From the NCBI GenBank assembly GCA_017427775.1, contig JAFRSD010000002.1, positions 62,001-126,000 of the forward strand: DNA of 64,000 nucleotides, written 5' to 3'. Under the pieces are notes generated by a model that was not told the DNA's origin, made no database searches, and worked only from the letters and a program-made list of their open reading frames with translations. Positions 29,366-38,492 of the stretch are shown one piece after another. Both the position numbers and the translations under genes were made by a program. Numbering within the stretch: the stretch's first letter is position 1; the number at the start of each line of letters is the position of its first letter. The DNA comes from Lachnospiraceae bacterium (GTDB taxonomy: Bacteria > Bacillota > Clostridia > Lachnospirales > Lachnospiraceae).

Positions 29366-30106
29366 TTACTCCTCATCCGGCAAAATGCCGTTGTGGTATA
29401 CTTCCTGTACGTCGTCGTCATCATCCAGAAGATCGAGCGTACGGTTGAAACACTTAATATCCTGCTCGTCGGTCAGTTCCACCTCGGTCTGCGGAAGCTT
29501 TGTTACCTCGGCCTGCGCCATCGGAATGCCCTGTGCCTCGAGCGCCTCGCGTACTGCCGAGAACGAGTCGGGATCGGTCAGGATCTCATAGGAATCCTCG
29601 TCATCCGCGAAATCCTCAGCGCCGGCGTCAAGCGCCATCATCATCAGATCGTCGGGATCGATATCGCACTCTTCCTTGTCGATCAGGATCTGTCCTTTCT
29701 CGTCGAACATAAAGGATACGCAGCCGGGAGTACCGATGCTGCCGTTACCCTTCGTAAACGCGCTGCGGATGTTGGCCGCGGTACGGTTCTTGTTGTCGGT
29801 AAGTGCCTCAACGATGATGGCGATACCCTTCGGGCCGTAGCCTTCGTAGGAAACAAACTCGTAGTTAACGGCATTGGCGTCGCCGGCAGCCTTCTTGATG
29901 CTGCGGTCGATCGTATCGTTCGGCATGTTGTTGGATTTGGCTTTGGCGATAATATCCTTCAGCTTGCTGTTGTTGTTCGGATCGGGGCCGCCTTCTTTTA
30001 CGGCAACGGCAATCTCGCGGCCGAGACGGGTAAATACTTTACCCTTAGCGGCATCATTCTTTTCTTTCTTGTGCTTGATGTTGGCAAATTTGGAATGTCC
30101 TGACAT
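29366..30106 (-). CDS. YebC/PmpR-family protein
   Basis: 246 residues. Family members are described as transcriptional regulators and, more recently, as factors easing ribosome stalling at proline-rich stretches; which applies here is unknown. N-terminus MSGHSKFANIKHKK with KGKVFTRLGREI, the acidic middle domain and the ending YHNGILPDEE are all typical. It separates argR from recN, which are usually adjacent. Starts after GAGGAAG. Confidence 0.93.
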   Translation of the reverse strand: MSGHSKFANIKHKKEKNDAAKGKVFTRLGREIAVAVKEGGPDPNNNSKLKDIIAKAKSNNMPNDTIDRSIKKAAGDANAVNYEFVSYEGYGPKGIAIIVEALTDNKNRTAANIRSAFTKGNGSIGTPGCVSFMFDEKGQILIDKEECDIDPDDLMMMALDAGAEDFADDEDSYEILTDPDSFSAVREALEAQGIPMAQAEVTKLPQTEVELTDEQDIKCFNRTLDLLDDDDDVQEVYHNGILPDEE

Positions 30107-30157
30107 AGAACTTTCTTCCTCTCTTTTCGATTTAGATTTATTTGATTTTATTAAATC

Positions 30158-30619
30158 TCATGCTTCTTCGGTGACAGCCCGGATCCGTTTCAGGATTCCC
30201 TCCGCCTCTTCGGCGGATTTCACGGCAAGAAATACCGTATCGTCACCTGCAAGCGACCCGACGATCGACGAAAAACGGATTCCGTCTATCGCGGCCGCAA
30301 CCGCCATCGCCATACCGGCGCTTGTGCGGACTACCAAAATGTTCTGCGCGGTATCCATCGAAACAATCGCGTCTTTCAGAATCCGCTTGAAGCGTTCCCG
30401 GTTCGTGTCCGACGGTCCGTCTGGGGAAATGCTGACATACCGCTGGCGGCCGTTCGCAACGGGCATCTTCGTGATCCGGAGTTCCCGGATATCACGCGAG
30501 ATCGTCGCCTGCGTCACACGAAAACCGGATTCCGTCAGAAGGCTCGCAAGCTCCTCCTGGGTTCCGACTTCACGTTCCGAAATCAGTTCCAAAATCCTGT
30601 TCTGTCTCTTGTTTTTCAT
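30158..30619 (-). CDS. argR: Arginine repressor ArgR/AhrC
   Basis: 153 residues. N-terminal winged helix (1-70, with SGFRVTQATISRDIRELRI as recognition region) and C-terminal hexamerisation/arginine-binding domain with the GSLAGDDTVF motif. Represses arginine synthesis and activates catabolism in relatives. ATG after a perfect AAGGAGG. No arginine gene is in the window. Confidence 0.95.
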   Translation of the reverse strand: MKNKRQNRILELISEREVGTQEELASLLTESGFRVTQATISRDIRELRITKMPVANGRQRYVSISPDGPSDTNRERFKRILKDAIVSMDTAQNILVVRTSAGMAMAVAAAIDGIRFSSIVGSLAGDDTVFLAVKSAEEAEGILKRIRAVTEEA

Positions 30620-30662
30620 GATACCTCCTTACTTGCTTCATCCCTGCAAAGCAGGTTTCCTT

Positions 30663-31493
30663 CTACAGTTTCCCTCTGACTCTCTCCCAGAAGGAAATAT
30701 CGGAAAGCATAACGACCGGAATCTCCGGCGCCGCTTTGGATACAATCACCTTGTCGCCGACCGAGAGCGCCATCACCTCGTCCCCGTCGACGGTCACCGT
30801 TGCCTCCTGCTCGAGGGAACGGGAACTGCTGCAAACTTCGATTTCGATCACGTCCTCGTCCGAAATGAGGAGCGGTCTCGCGTGAAGCATGTGCGGGCAT
30901 ACCGGCGTAATCACAAGCGCGTGCGCCTGCGGAGCCACAACCGGGCCTCCGGCGCTTAAACTGTAGCCGGTCGAACCGGAAGGCGTCGCAACGATAACGC
31001 CGTCGCCCTGATAATTATCAGCCAGCTGTCCGTTGACCGAAACCTTCAATTTGATCAGACGGGAGAAGCCCGAACGGGCAATGACGACGTCATTCATCGC
31101 AAGGATTTCCGAAACCTTGCCGTTCCGCTCCGTCTGTAAAAGCGTCTTCTTTTCGATCACATACTCTTCGTTGACAAGCTTTTCCACAGCGCGGTCAGCA
31201 TCCTGGAACTCGGCCGCGGTCAGGAAACCGAGGTGTCCGAGGTTGATCCCCATCACCGGGATTCCGCTTGCCTGAAGCACTTTGGCGCCGCGCAGGAAGG
31301 TTCCGTCTCCGCCGAGAATGATCGTGCATTCGGTCCCGGGCTCCAGCTCCACCTCACAGTGACCGGTGCCCATAACGAGCGGCGCGACAACATAGGCGCT
31401 TCCGCCGTGCTCACTGATGCAGGCAGCGAGGCGCTTTGCCATCCGGCCGTCAGGATCCTTTTCCTTGTTTGCTATGATACGAAAACGCTTCAT
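30663..31493 (-). CDS. nadK: NAD kinase
   Basis: 276 residues. Phosphorylates NAD to NADP. Signature GGDGTFLRG, then the NAMND-like site (AMNDVVI), and the Gly-rich GDGVIVATPSGSTGYSLSAGGP. The start overlaps the tlyA end by 44 bases, in a different frame; AAAGGA precedes the ATG. Position between tlyA and argR-recN matches the Firmicute pattern. Confidence 0.95.
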   Translation of the reverse strand: MKRFRIIANKEKDPDGRMAKRLAACISEHGGSAYVVAPLVMGTGHCEVELEPGTECTIILGGDGTFLRGAKVLQASGIPVMGINLGHLGFLTAAEFQDADRAVEKLVNEEYVIEKKTLLQTERNGKVSEILAMNDVVIARSGFSRLIKLKVSVNGQLADNYQGDGVIVATPSGSTGYSLSAGGPVVAPQAHALVITPVCPHMLHARPLLISDEDVIEIEVCSSSRSLEQEATVTVDGDEVMALSVGDKVIVSKAAPEIPVVMLSDISFWERVRGKL

Positions 31494-32271
31494 CGACTAT
31501 CCTTTCCGCTGTCGCGGCATCGATCCCCGCGGCGGGCTTTAATGTCTTTACGGCGGTGAACAGGTATTCCTTGTTACCGCTTCCTCCCGTGATCGGGGAA
31601 AATGTAATGCCGTCACAGGCAAATCCCTGCTCCGCGGCAGCCGCCGTCACGGTAACGATCACGTTCCGGTGAACCCTGCGGTCCTTCACGATCCCGTTCT
31701 TTCCGATATGTTCCCTTCCCGCCTCAAACTGCGGTTTGATCAGGCATACGATCCGGCCGCCTTCCCTTACGAGTGAGGCAAATGCCGGCAATACTTTGCC
31801 AAGTGAAATGAACGAAAGGTCAGCCGCCAGGAAATCCGCCGGATCCTTAAGTTCTTCTCCGGTCATTGCGCGGATATCGGTCTGCTCCATCGAAACGACT
31901 CGCCGGTCATTGCGGAGCTTCTCCGCAAGTTGGGCGGTTCCCACATCGACGGCATATACAAGCGCCGCGCCGTTTTGCAGCATGCAGTCGGTAAAGCCTC
32001 CGGTCGAGGCGCCGGCATCAACGCAGGTCAGTCCGGAAAGACCGATCCCGAATTCGGAAAGCGCCTTTTCGAGCTTGTAGCCGCCGCGTCCGACATAACG
32101 GTCACCTTCTCCGCCGAGCGTAATCTCAGCGTCCTCTTCCACCATCGTTCCGGGCTTCGTCACAGCCGTTCCGTTTACCGAGACTTCTCCGGCAAGGATA
32201 TGCTGTCTGGCACGCGTTCTCGTCTGACACAGGCCGCGTTCCACCATTCTTATGTCCAGTCTGTCTTTCAT
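31450..32271 (-). CDS. tlyA: rRNA 2'-O-methyltransferase TlyA
   Basis: 273 residues. N-terminal S4 RNA-binding domain (RLDIRMVERGLCQTRTRARQ) and an FtsJ-like Rossmann methyltransferase (CVDAGASTGGFTDCML; DLSFISLGKVLP; LIKPQFEAGRE). Mycobacterial TlyA methylates 16S C1409 and 23S C1920; a hemolysin label for the family is historical. Overlaps dxs by 4 bases and nadK by 44. Confidence 0.92.
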   Translation of the reverse strand: MKDRLDIRMVERGLCQTRTRARQHILAGEVSVNGTAVTKPGTMVEEDAEITLGGEGDRYVGRGGYKLEKALSEFGIGLSGLTCVDAGASTGGFTDCMLQNGAALVYAVDVGTAQLAEKLRNDRRVVSMEQTDIRAMTGEELKDPADFLAADLSFISLGKVLPAFASLVREGGRIVCLIKPQFEAGREHIGKNGIVKDRRVHRNVIVTVTAAAAEQGFACDGITFSPITGGSGNKEYLFTAVKTLKPAAGIDAATAERIVDEAFSYHSKQGKGS

Positions 32272-34139
32272 ACGTCCGTACCGTTCTGCAGGATCTTCGC
32301 CGCAATGGATGACGCATTGAGTCCGCAGGCGTCGCGGATCTCCTGCTGGGAAGCCTGCGCCTGGAAAGCATCCGGCATCGCGCAGATCATAACCTTCATC
32401 GGCAGCTGCTCTTCCATCACAAAGGCCGCGACACGCTCGCCGAAGCCGCCTGTCCGCACGCCTTCCTCCATCGTCACAAGAAGTTTATGCGACTTGGAAA
32501 GTTCGCGGATCATCGCTTTGTCAAACGGAGCCGCAAAACGCGCGTTGACAACGGTGGCATCCGTTCCGTGCTCTTTCAGGATCCTGCTTACGCCCATTGC
32601 CTCTTCCCCGAGCGTTCCGAGGAACAGGATCGCGGTTCCGTTCCCTTTACGGAGCACCTCTGCTTTGCCCAAGCGGATCTCCGATACTTCCTCGGGAAGC
32701 GCGGTAAGGTCCTTGCTGCCCTTCGGATAGCGGACCGCGCTCGGTCCTTCGAGCGTTACGGCAAATCGTAACATCGCACGGAGCTCTGCGCCGTTTCGCG
32801 GTGCCATCACGGTCATTCCCGGCATATGGGACAGGAATGCAATATCAAACAGTCCCTGGTGCGTCTCTCCGTCCGAACCGACGATGCCGGCACGGTCGAT
32901 TGCAAGCGTAACCGGGCGCTCATTCAGACAGATTTCTTCGAGAATCTCGTCATATGCTCTCTGTAAAAATGTCGAATATACGGCGATCACCGGATGAATG
33001 CCGTTCAGGGAAAGACCGGCGGCAAAGGAAGCCGCATGCCCCTCGGCAATCCCGACATCGAAAAAGCGGGACGGGAACTGCTTCCGGAAACTGTCCAGTC
33101 CGGTACCGTCGGACATGGCTGCCGTAATCGCGGCAACCTCCGGGTTGTTCTTCCCGATGTTCACGATCTCATCGCGGAACACGTCGGTATAGGTTTCCCT
33201 GATAGAACAGCCCACCGGGTTTCCGTTCTTCGGATTGAACGGCGGTGTGCCGTGGAATTTGCTTGGATCGGCCTCGGCGAACTGATATCCTTTGCCCTTC
33301 TTCGTGACAACATGGATCAGTACCGCGCCGCGGATACGGGAAGCCGCGTTAAGCGCCTTCTCAAGCTCCTTGATGTTATGTCCGTCAACCGGTCCGTAAT
33401 AGGCGATTCCCATCTCGGTGAAGAATTCGCCGGGAACTACCATGAAACGGATTGCCGCCTTCATCTTCTTGATCCGGTTGGCGATTCTCGCACCGAGTGA
33501 CGTCTTATTGAGCTTTTGCTCAACATTGCTCTTTAAATCGATGTAATTCACGCTCATGCGGGCTTTACGGAGGTAATTGGCCATGGCGCCCACATTTTTC
33601 GAGATCGACATCTCGTTATCATTCAGGATAATGATCAGGTTGGTCTTGAAACGTCCCGCGTGGTTGAGTGCCTCGTAGGCGGGGCCGCCCGAAAGCGAAC
33701 CGTCGCCGATCACCGCAACGACGCGGTTGTCTTCGCCCTTCAAGTCCCTTGCCTTAGCAAGCCCGACCGCAACCGAAACCGAAGTCGAACTGTGTCCGGT
33801 ATCAATAACGTCGCACGGGCTCTCCTTGCGCTTCGGAAAGCCGCTGATGCCGCCTCTTCTTCGAAGCGTATGAAACGCATCCTTACGTCCGGTCAGGATC
33901 TTATGCGTATATGCCTGATGGCCGACGTCCCAGATCAGCCGGTCCTTCGGAAGGTCCAGGAACCGGTGCAGCGCAACCGTCAGTTCGACCGTACCGAGAT
34001 TGGACGCGAGATGGCCGCCGTTTTTACTGACGGTATCAAGGATCTTGCGCCGGATCTCTTTACAGAGCTGCGGAAGCTTGCCCTCGGGGACTTTCTTTAC
34101 GTCATTGGGCCGCTCGATTGTATCCAGTATATTACTCAT
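32268..34139 (-). CDS. dxs: 1-deoxy-D-xylulose-5-phosphate synthase Dxs
   Basis: 623 residues. Thiamine diphosphate enzyme making DXP from pyruvate and glyceraldehyde-3-P, entry to the MEP isoprenoid pathway. ThDP motif GDGSLSGGPAYEALN ending near NDNEMSIS; GHQAY and the His after DTGHSS are present; DRAGIVGSDGETHQG in the C-terminal half is typical. ATG after GGGGGAAG. It sits next to ispA, so precursor supply and prenyl chain synthesis are linked. Confidence 0.95.
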   Translation of the reverse strand: MSNILDTIERPNDVKKVPEGKLPQLCKEIRRKILDTVSKNGGHLASNLGTVELTVALHRFLDLPKDRLIWDVGHQAYTHKILTGRKDAFHTLRRRGGISGFPKRKESPCDVIDTGHSSTSVSVAVGLAKARDLKGEDNRVVAVIGDGSLSGGPAYEALNHAGRFKTNLIIILNDNEMSISKNVGAMANYLRKARMSVNYIDLKSNVEQKLNKTSLGARIANRIKKMKAAIRFMVVPGEFFTEMGIAYYGPVDGHNIKELEKALNAASRIRGAVLIHVVTKKGKGYQFAEADPSKFHGTPPFNPKNGNPVGCSIRETYTDVFRDEIVNIGKNNPEVAAITAAMSDGTGLDSFRKQFPSRFFDVGIAEGHAASFAAGLSLNGIHPVIAVYSTFLQRAYDEILEEICLNERPVTLAIDRAGIVGSDGETHQGLFDIAFLSHMPGMTVMAPRNGAELRAMLRFAVTLEGPSAVRYPKGSKDLTALPEEVSEIRLGKAEVLRKGNGTAILFLGTLGEEAMGVSRILKEHGTDATVVNARFAAPFDKAMIRELSKSHKLLVTMEEGVRTGGFGERVAAFVMEEQLPMKVMICAMPDAFQAQASQQEIRDACGLNASSIAAKILQNGTDV

Positions 34140-34193
34140 GTTCTCTCTTCCCCCGGACGGTCCCGTCTCGTGGAACGTCCGTGAGCAAATGTA

Positions 34194-35111
34194 TTATTTC
34201 CTGCGGTGTACGAGGTACATCAGCAGTTCCCTGAGGAACGTGTTGTCCTGACTGTTGTCACCGTACTCATCCAATTTAGCGATTGCGCGCGCCGTAAGGT
34301 TCTCCACCGCAGCGGAGGACTCTTCCACGCCGAACAGCGATGCGTATGTCGTCTTCTTGTTCTTCTCGTCGCTGAATACGGGCTTTCCGAGCTCGGCTAC
34401 CGTGCTGGTCACGTCAAGAATGTCGTCCTGGATCTGGAATGCCATGCCAACGTCCGCAGCAACCTCTTCCATGGCCTTGACGGTCTGCTTGTCTGCTCCC
34501 GCAAGGATTGCGCCGATCATCATCGACGCTTCGAGAAGCGCGCCGGTCTTCAGCTTGTAAATGAAAAGCAGTTCCTCTTCGGAGAAACTCTTGCCGGTTC
34601 CGATCACGTCAACCGTCTGTCCGCCTACCATGCCATAAGCGCCCGCCTTATCCGCAAGAACCCGCAGGGCGGAAAGCACGGTATTCTGTTCGCCCGGAAG
34701 CAAATTTGCTTTCAGCGCGGTCTCGAACGCATAGTTCAAAAGGCCGTCTCCGGCGAGAATTCCCATCGCGTGTCCGTAGGCAACATGCGTTGTCATCTTT
34801 CCGCGGCGGTACATGTCATTGTCCATCGCCGGCAGATCGTCATGCACAAGCGAATACGAGTGGATCATCTCCATCGCCGACAGGAACGGGTATACGATAT
34901 CCTTTTCGCGTGCCGGGTCTCCGCCGAGATACCGGTACGTCTCCAGTATAAGCATCGGCCGGATTCGCTTTCCGCCGGCCAGAACGCTGTAATTCATAGC
35001 TTCAAACAGAATGCGCTGCTTTCCCTCTTCCGCGGGAAGATACGACTTCACGATCTCCGTGATCTGCTCGGTCTTCTCTTTCAGCACTTCCTGAAATGTG
35101 CGGTCACTCAT
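34194..35111 (-). CDS. ispA: Polyprenyl (farnesyl/geranylgeranyl) diphosphate synthase
   Basis: About 305 residues. All-alpha prenyltransferase. First Asp-rich motif HDDLPAMDNDMYRRG (DDx4D, the bacterial FPP type), second motif QDDILDV, plus GGKRIRPML. Makes C15 to C20 chains, probably feeding undecaprenyl and quinone or tRNA prenylation; chain length cannot be read with certainty. The start is the ATG at 35111, which overlaps the xseB stop by 8 bases; a TTG seven codons upstream is less likely. Confidence 0.92.
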   Translation of the reverse strand: MSDRTFQEVLKEKTEQITEIVKSYLPAEEGKQRILFEAMNYSVLAGGKRIRPMLILETYRYLGGDPAREKDIVYPFLSAMEMIHSYSLVHDDLPAMDNDMYRRGKMTTHVAYGHAMGILAGDGLLNYAFETALKANLLPGEQNTVLSALRVLADKAGAYGMVGGQTVDVIGTGKSFSEEELLFIYKLKTGALLEASMMIGAILAGADKQTVKAMEEVAADVGMAFQIQDDILDVTSTVAELGKPVFSDEKNKKTTYASLFGVEESSAAVENLTARAIAKLDEYGDNSQDNTFLRELLMYLVHRRK

Positions 35112-35316
35112 TCTCACTTCCGCCTTCCTCAATAATCTGCAGTTCCTTCTCCACGGTATCGATCATATCGCTGCATGCTTTCAGCTGGTCCATACCCTCT
35201 TTGTAAAGCCGGAACGATTCCTCTAATGTCATCTCCATGTTTTCCATGCGGCGGATGATGTCTTCCATCTTCTGCATCCGTTCCTCAAGCGACAGCTCCT
35301 TCGGTTTCTCTTCCAT
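35104..35316 (-). CDS. xseB: Exodeoxyribonuclease VII small subunit
   Basis: About 70 residues, mostly helical and highly charged, with SLEERMQKMEDIIRRMEN and EGMDQLKACSDMIDTVE. It binds the XseA rod to form the single-strand nuclease. The ATG at 35316 follows AAGGAGAGGC; a GTG five codons earlier would overlap that site. Confidence 0.9.
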   Translation of the reverse strand: MEEKPKELSLEERMQKMEDIIRRMENMEMTLEESFRLYKEGMDQLKACSDMIDTVEKELQIIEEGGSENE

Positions 35317-35364
35317 ATGCCTCTCCTTCACGTCCCGGAAGGGACAGTCTGCCTCCGTCGTGCC

Positions 35365-36591
35365 TTATTCCGTACGTCCTTCCGGACCGGTAAATGCGAC
35401 CGCGCTCTTTACTTCCGCACTCAGCTCGCCGTCTTTCAGTACGATCCGCACCGTATCACCGGGCTTTCTCTGTGTGATGCTGACAACCGGCTTCCCGTCA
35501 GGATCCGAAATGTACCCGAACCCGCCGCCGAGTTTCTTAAGCGGCGAAAGTCCGTCCAGTCTTGCCGCGGCAACGGCAAGCCGTTTTGATTCGCGTTCGA
35601 ACCGGTTTCTGATCGCGGCATGCAGCTGTTTTTCAAACGCTTCCATGCGTTCCCGTCTTCTCGCAAGCCTAGTGGTCGGCTTCTGCATCATGAGAAGCCT
35701 CTCCGCGTGCGCAAGTGCCTCACGCCTGCGCTCGATTGCTTCGGTCATGGCGCCGGTCAGTGCGCAATGATAATCCACCATTCGCGCCGTCAGTTCCTCG
35801 GCAATTCCTACTGCCAGTTCCGCGGCAGCGGAAGGTGTCGGCGCGCGAAGATCCGAAACATAATCGATGATCGTCCAGTCGGTTTCATGACCGACGCATG
35901 AAATCGTCGGAACCGGGCACTCGTATACCGCCCGCGCGACAATCTCTTCGTTAAAGGCCCACAGGTCTTCGATGGACCCGCCGCCACGTCCGACAATGAT
36001 AATGTCAACATCCGCATCCTGTAAGCGTCTGATCGCCCGTACGATCGTTTCGGCCGCTCCCTCGCCCTGTACCTGTGCGGGCGCCAGAATCGGCTGCACA
36101 TACGGATTTCTGCGGTGCAGAATGTTTAAAATGTCCTGCAGCGCCGCTCCGGTCCGCGCCGTTACGATGCCGATCCGTTTCGGATACGGCGGGATGGTTT
36201 TCTTATGCTCTTTATCAAACAGCCCTTCGGCGCTCAGCCGCTTCTTTAACTGCTCAAAGCGGTCAAATAACACGCCGAGACCCGCAAGCACGATCCGCTC
36301 GGCGTACATCTGATAGACGCCGTCCCGTTCAAAGACCGAGATCCTGCCGAGCACCTGGACGCAGTCGCCTTCCTTCATCGGAAACTGCAGCCCTTTTACC
36401 CGCGAAGATGCGAACATCACGCATTTCAGCTGTCCGCCGGAATCCTTTAATGTAAAATACACATGTCCGGTCGAATGGTATTTGCAGTTGGACACCTCTC
36501 CTTCTACGACGATGCGCGAAAGGATCGCGTCCCGGTTGAACAGATTCTTGAGGTAGATCGATACCTCCGAAACACTATAAACCGGATTCAT
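35365..36591 (-). CDS. xseA: Exodeoxyribonuclease VII large subunit
   Basis: 408 residues. N-terminal OB-fold (VSEVSIYLKNLF; VEGEVSNCKYHSTGHVYFTLKD) that binds ssDNA, then the nuclease domain with IIVGRGGGSIEDLWAFN and ISCVGHETDWTIIDYVSD. The C-terminal helical rod and small beta domain are present. Length is slightly short of E. coli XseA (456). Overlaps nusB by 17 bases. Confidence 0.95.
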   Translation of the reverse strand: MNPVYSVSEVSIYLKNLFNRDAILSRIVVEGEVSNCKYHSTGHVYFTLKDSGGQLKCVMFASSRVKGLQFPMKEGDCVQVLGRISVFERDGVYQMYAERIVLAGLGVLFDRFEQLKKRLSAEGLFDKEHKKTIPPYPKRIGIVTARTGAALQDILNILHRRNPYVQPILAPAQVQGEGAAETIVRAIRRLQDADVDIIIVGRGGGSIEDLWAFNEEIVARAVYECPVPTISCVGHETDWTIIDYVSDLRAPTPSAAAELAVGIAEELTARMVDYHCALTGAMTEAIERRREALAHAERLLMMQKPTTRLARRRERMEAFEKQLHAAIRNRFERESKRLAVAAARLDGLSPLKKLGGGFGYISDPDGKPVVSITQRKPGDTVRIVLKDGELSAEVKSAVAFTGPEGRTE

Positions 36592-37030
36592 GAGTGCTTG
36601 CTATTACCTTTCCGAGGATGCCGTTGATAAAGCTGTAGGACTCCTTCGTTCCGTACTTCTTCGCCAGCTCAACGGCCTCGTTGGCGGCAACCTTTTCCGG
36701 AATTGATTCGTCGAACAGAATCTCATAAACGGCAAGACGCAGGATGCTGATCTCCGCTTTGCCCATGCGGTTCAGATCCCATCCGATCGCATACTTCTGC
36801 AGAATCGTATCAATGCTTCCGAGATGCTCCTTCACGCCGCGGTAACGCTCGTAAAGCTGTTCCTTCAGCTGCTCCCCGAAGTCCTGCATCTCGTAATAAT
36901 TCATGAGGGCTTCTTCCCTGTCGGGTTCTTCGTAGAAGCCCGAAAGAAACAGCGAAATGAATACCTGTTCGCGCTTTCCGCTCTGGTTCATCTTATCCGT
37001 TTCCACGATACGGTTATCCTCATTCACCAT
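36575..37030 (-). CDS. nusB: Transcription antitermination factor NusB
   Basis: 151 residues, all-alpha. Part of the rRNA antitermination complex with NusE (S10), NusA and NusG. Recognisable C-terminal half: LRLAVYEILFD, IPEKVAANEAVELAKKYG, SYSFINGILGKV. The N-terminal tail before REQVFISLFLSGF is about 20 residues longer than usual. Overlaps xseA at its end. Confidence 0.93.
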   Translation of the reverse strand: MVNEDNRIVETDKMNQSGKREQVFISLFLSGFYEEPDREEALMNYYEMQDFGEQLKEQLYERYRGVKEHLGSIDTILQKYAIGWDLNRMGKAEISILRLAVYEILFDESIPEKVAANEAVELAKKYGTKESYSFINGILGKVIASTHESGL

Positions 37031-37050
37031 GGGATTCTCCTTACTCTGAC

Positions 37051-37090
37051 AAAAAATGAAGGGAAGCTTCGGCGTAACCCGTCACTTCCC
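37051..37090 (-). terminator. Probable terminator after the Asp23-family gene
   Basis: GGGAAG (37090-37085 on minus) pairs with CTTCCC (37066-37061); an inner CGG/CCG pair extends the stem. A run of six T follows on the minus strand (37056-37051). The stem is bulged, so the terminator may be partial and allow read-through into nusB. Confidence 0.5.
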
Positions 37091-37105
37091 GGTTAATTCC
37101 TAACA

Positions 37106-37492
37106 TTACGCCTTTTCAATGTCCATTCCCACAATGTGCACGTTCACGCGTAACACCGTGAGTCCCGTCATACTTTCGATCGCGGTTCTGACTTTCTCCT
37201 GTACCGCCTTGGCTACCTTCGGAATGCTGTAGCCATACTGAACAACCAGGGAAAGCTCCGCGCTTACCTCTCCGTTTTCGACCGTGATCACGGCTCCCTT
37301 CGAGAGGTTCTTGATCCCGAACTTTCCGATGAATTCCTTCGTCATATTCCCGCTCATGTAGGCAACGCCCTCGGCCTCCGTAGCGGCCAGTCCGGCGATG
37401 GATGCAATCACGTCATTGGCGATCTTTACGGCTCCGTCCATTCCTTCCGGATTCAGTTTCGCACCGTAAATCGGCTCATTTTCTTTACTCAC
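37106..37492 (-). CDS. Asp23/Gls24 family protein (YqhY-like)
   Basis: About 128 residues. The core carries VKIANDVIASIAGLAATEAEGV and VVQYGYSIPKVAKAVQEKV. Family members are abundant cytosolic proteins linked to envelope stress or lipid metabolism; the copy beside nusB corresponds to YqhY of B. subtilis. The chosen start is GTG at 37492, 9 bases after a perfect AAGGAGG; an ATG ten codons upstream with a weaker GGAG site cannot be ruled out. Confidence 0.85.
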   Translation of the reverse strand: MSKENEPIYGAKLNPEGMDGAVKIANDVIASIAGLAATEAEGVAYMSGNMTKEFIGKFGIKNLSKGAVITVENGEVSAELSLVVQYGYSIPKVAKAVQEKVRTAIESMTGLTVLRVNVHIVGMDIEKA

Positions 37493-37542
37493 TTCTATGG
37501 TCCTCCTTCTTTCGAACGGCATTTTACTCCAATATTACCGAT

Positions 37543-37571
37543 ATTATACCAAATCAAGCGGAAAATAGCAA
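37543..37571 (-). promoter_or_regulatory. Sigma-A-type promoter of the Asp23-nusB-xse block
   Basis: On the minus strand, TTGCTA (37571-37566), 17 bases, TATAAT (37548-37543), about 20 bases before the open frame. Strong consensus -10. Confidence 0.6.
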
Positions 37572-37628
37572 CTAAAATCGACTTTCCGAACCCTTGCAAA
37601 AGCTTTTTCGCGGGAGCCCCGAAGGGCA

Positions 37629-37663
37629 TAAAAATACCGCACTGCATTCCTGCAATGCGGTAT
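37629..37663 (-). terminator. Terminator after the sigma/anti-sigma pair
   Basis: A 13-bp stem with one G.U pair (37634-37646 with 37651-37663), a 4-base loop, then five T on the minus strand. Lies 10 bases past the anti-sigma stop. Confidence 0.85.
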
Positions 37664-37673
37664 CATTTTCCGT

Positions 37674-38492
37674 TTAATGTTCCTTGATGCTGTCGACCTT
37701 TAAGCCGGCCGTAACCGGGTCCTTTGAAACAACGGCCGTAAAGTTACGTCCCGTGGCGGGAATGCCGCTTTCGGAATAAATATATACCCCCGCGGTTTCG
37801 ACGGTCTCCGTATACCGGAATTTTACGGTATATACGCCCAGCGCTTCCGACACAGACAGAATATAACACGTTCCGGCCGGATAATCCTCATCCATCTTCT
37901 TCTGCAGCGCGAACGCAAGACTGATCTGCGTCGCAAAGGAAATGTCCGAATTATTACCGCTCTCCTCTTTCTGAACGGCGTAATACGACGTGCCCGGACT
38001 GTCCTCCCTCTGATAACTCAGGTAATAGTCTTTCTCCGTAGCCCATCCGAAAAGCCTGTAATGCTTCTTCTCCGTATTATCCGTCACATCCGTCTTCGAA
38101 TCGACGGGATCACCCGGGGAGTACACGTTTGATTCTACCGCCGGATCCGCCTTCACATTTACGGAAAATGCGATGGTGTACGACGGCATAATCTCCGCCG
38201 CCTGCGACTCTCCGCGCATTCCCTCCTGCTCATATGGTGCCGACGCTGCGGATTCATCTTTCCCCTTCGTCACTCCCGTCATCCTGGATACGGCCGTAAG
38301 AACGCATACGACGACGATGACCGCTGCCGCAGCTCCTGCAATGCGCGTGAAGACCTTCGAGCAATAGAACGGCTTCTTACGCTTTTCGGGCGCAGCGGGA
38401 GCAGACACCACGGTCGCCAGAATGCGGTTCTTCGCTTCTGTCGAAAGGTGCAGTTCCTGCATCGATTGTTTCAGTTGCTCCTCTGCCTTCAT
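37674..38492 (-). CDS. Membrane protein, probable anti-sigma factor
   Basis: 272 residues. Cytosolic N-terminus (1-50) with helical EEQLKQSMQELHLSTEAKNRIL, one membrane helix at about 51-69, then an extracytoplasmic domain of about 200 residues with no motif I recognise. It begins inside the sigma gene stop (4-base overlap), the typical arrangement for a cognate anti-sigma factor. There is no zinc-type HxxxCxxC motif, so it is not a ZAS-type anti-sigma. Function is inferred from context and topology. Confidence 0.65.
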   Translation of the reverse strand: MKAEEQLKQSMQELHLSTEAKNRILATVVSAPAAPEKRKKPFYCSKVFTRIAGAAAAVIVVVCVLTAVSRMTGVTKGKDESAASAPYEQEGMRGESQAAEIMPSYTIAFSVNVKADPAVESNVYSPGDPVDSKTDVTDNTEKKHYRLFGWATEKDYYLSYQREDSPGTSYYAVQKEESGNNSDISFATQISLAFALQKKMDEDYPAGTCYILSVSEALGVYTVKFRYTETVETAGVYIYSESGIPATGRNFTAVVSKDPVTAGLKVDSIKEH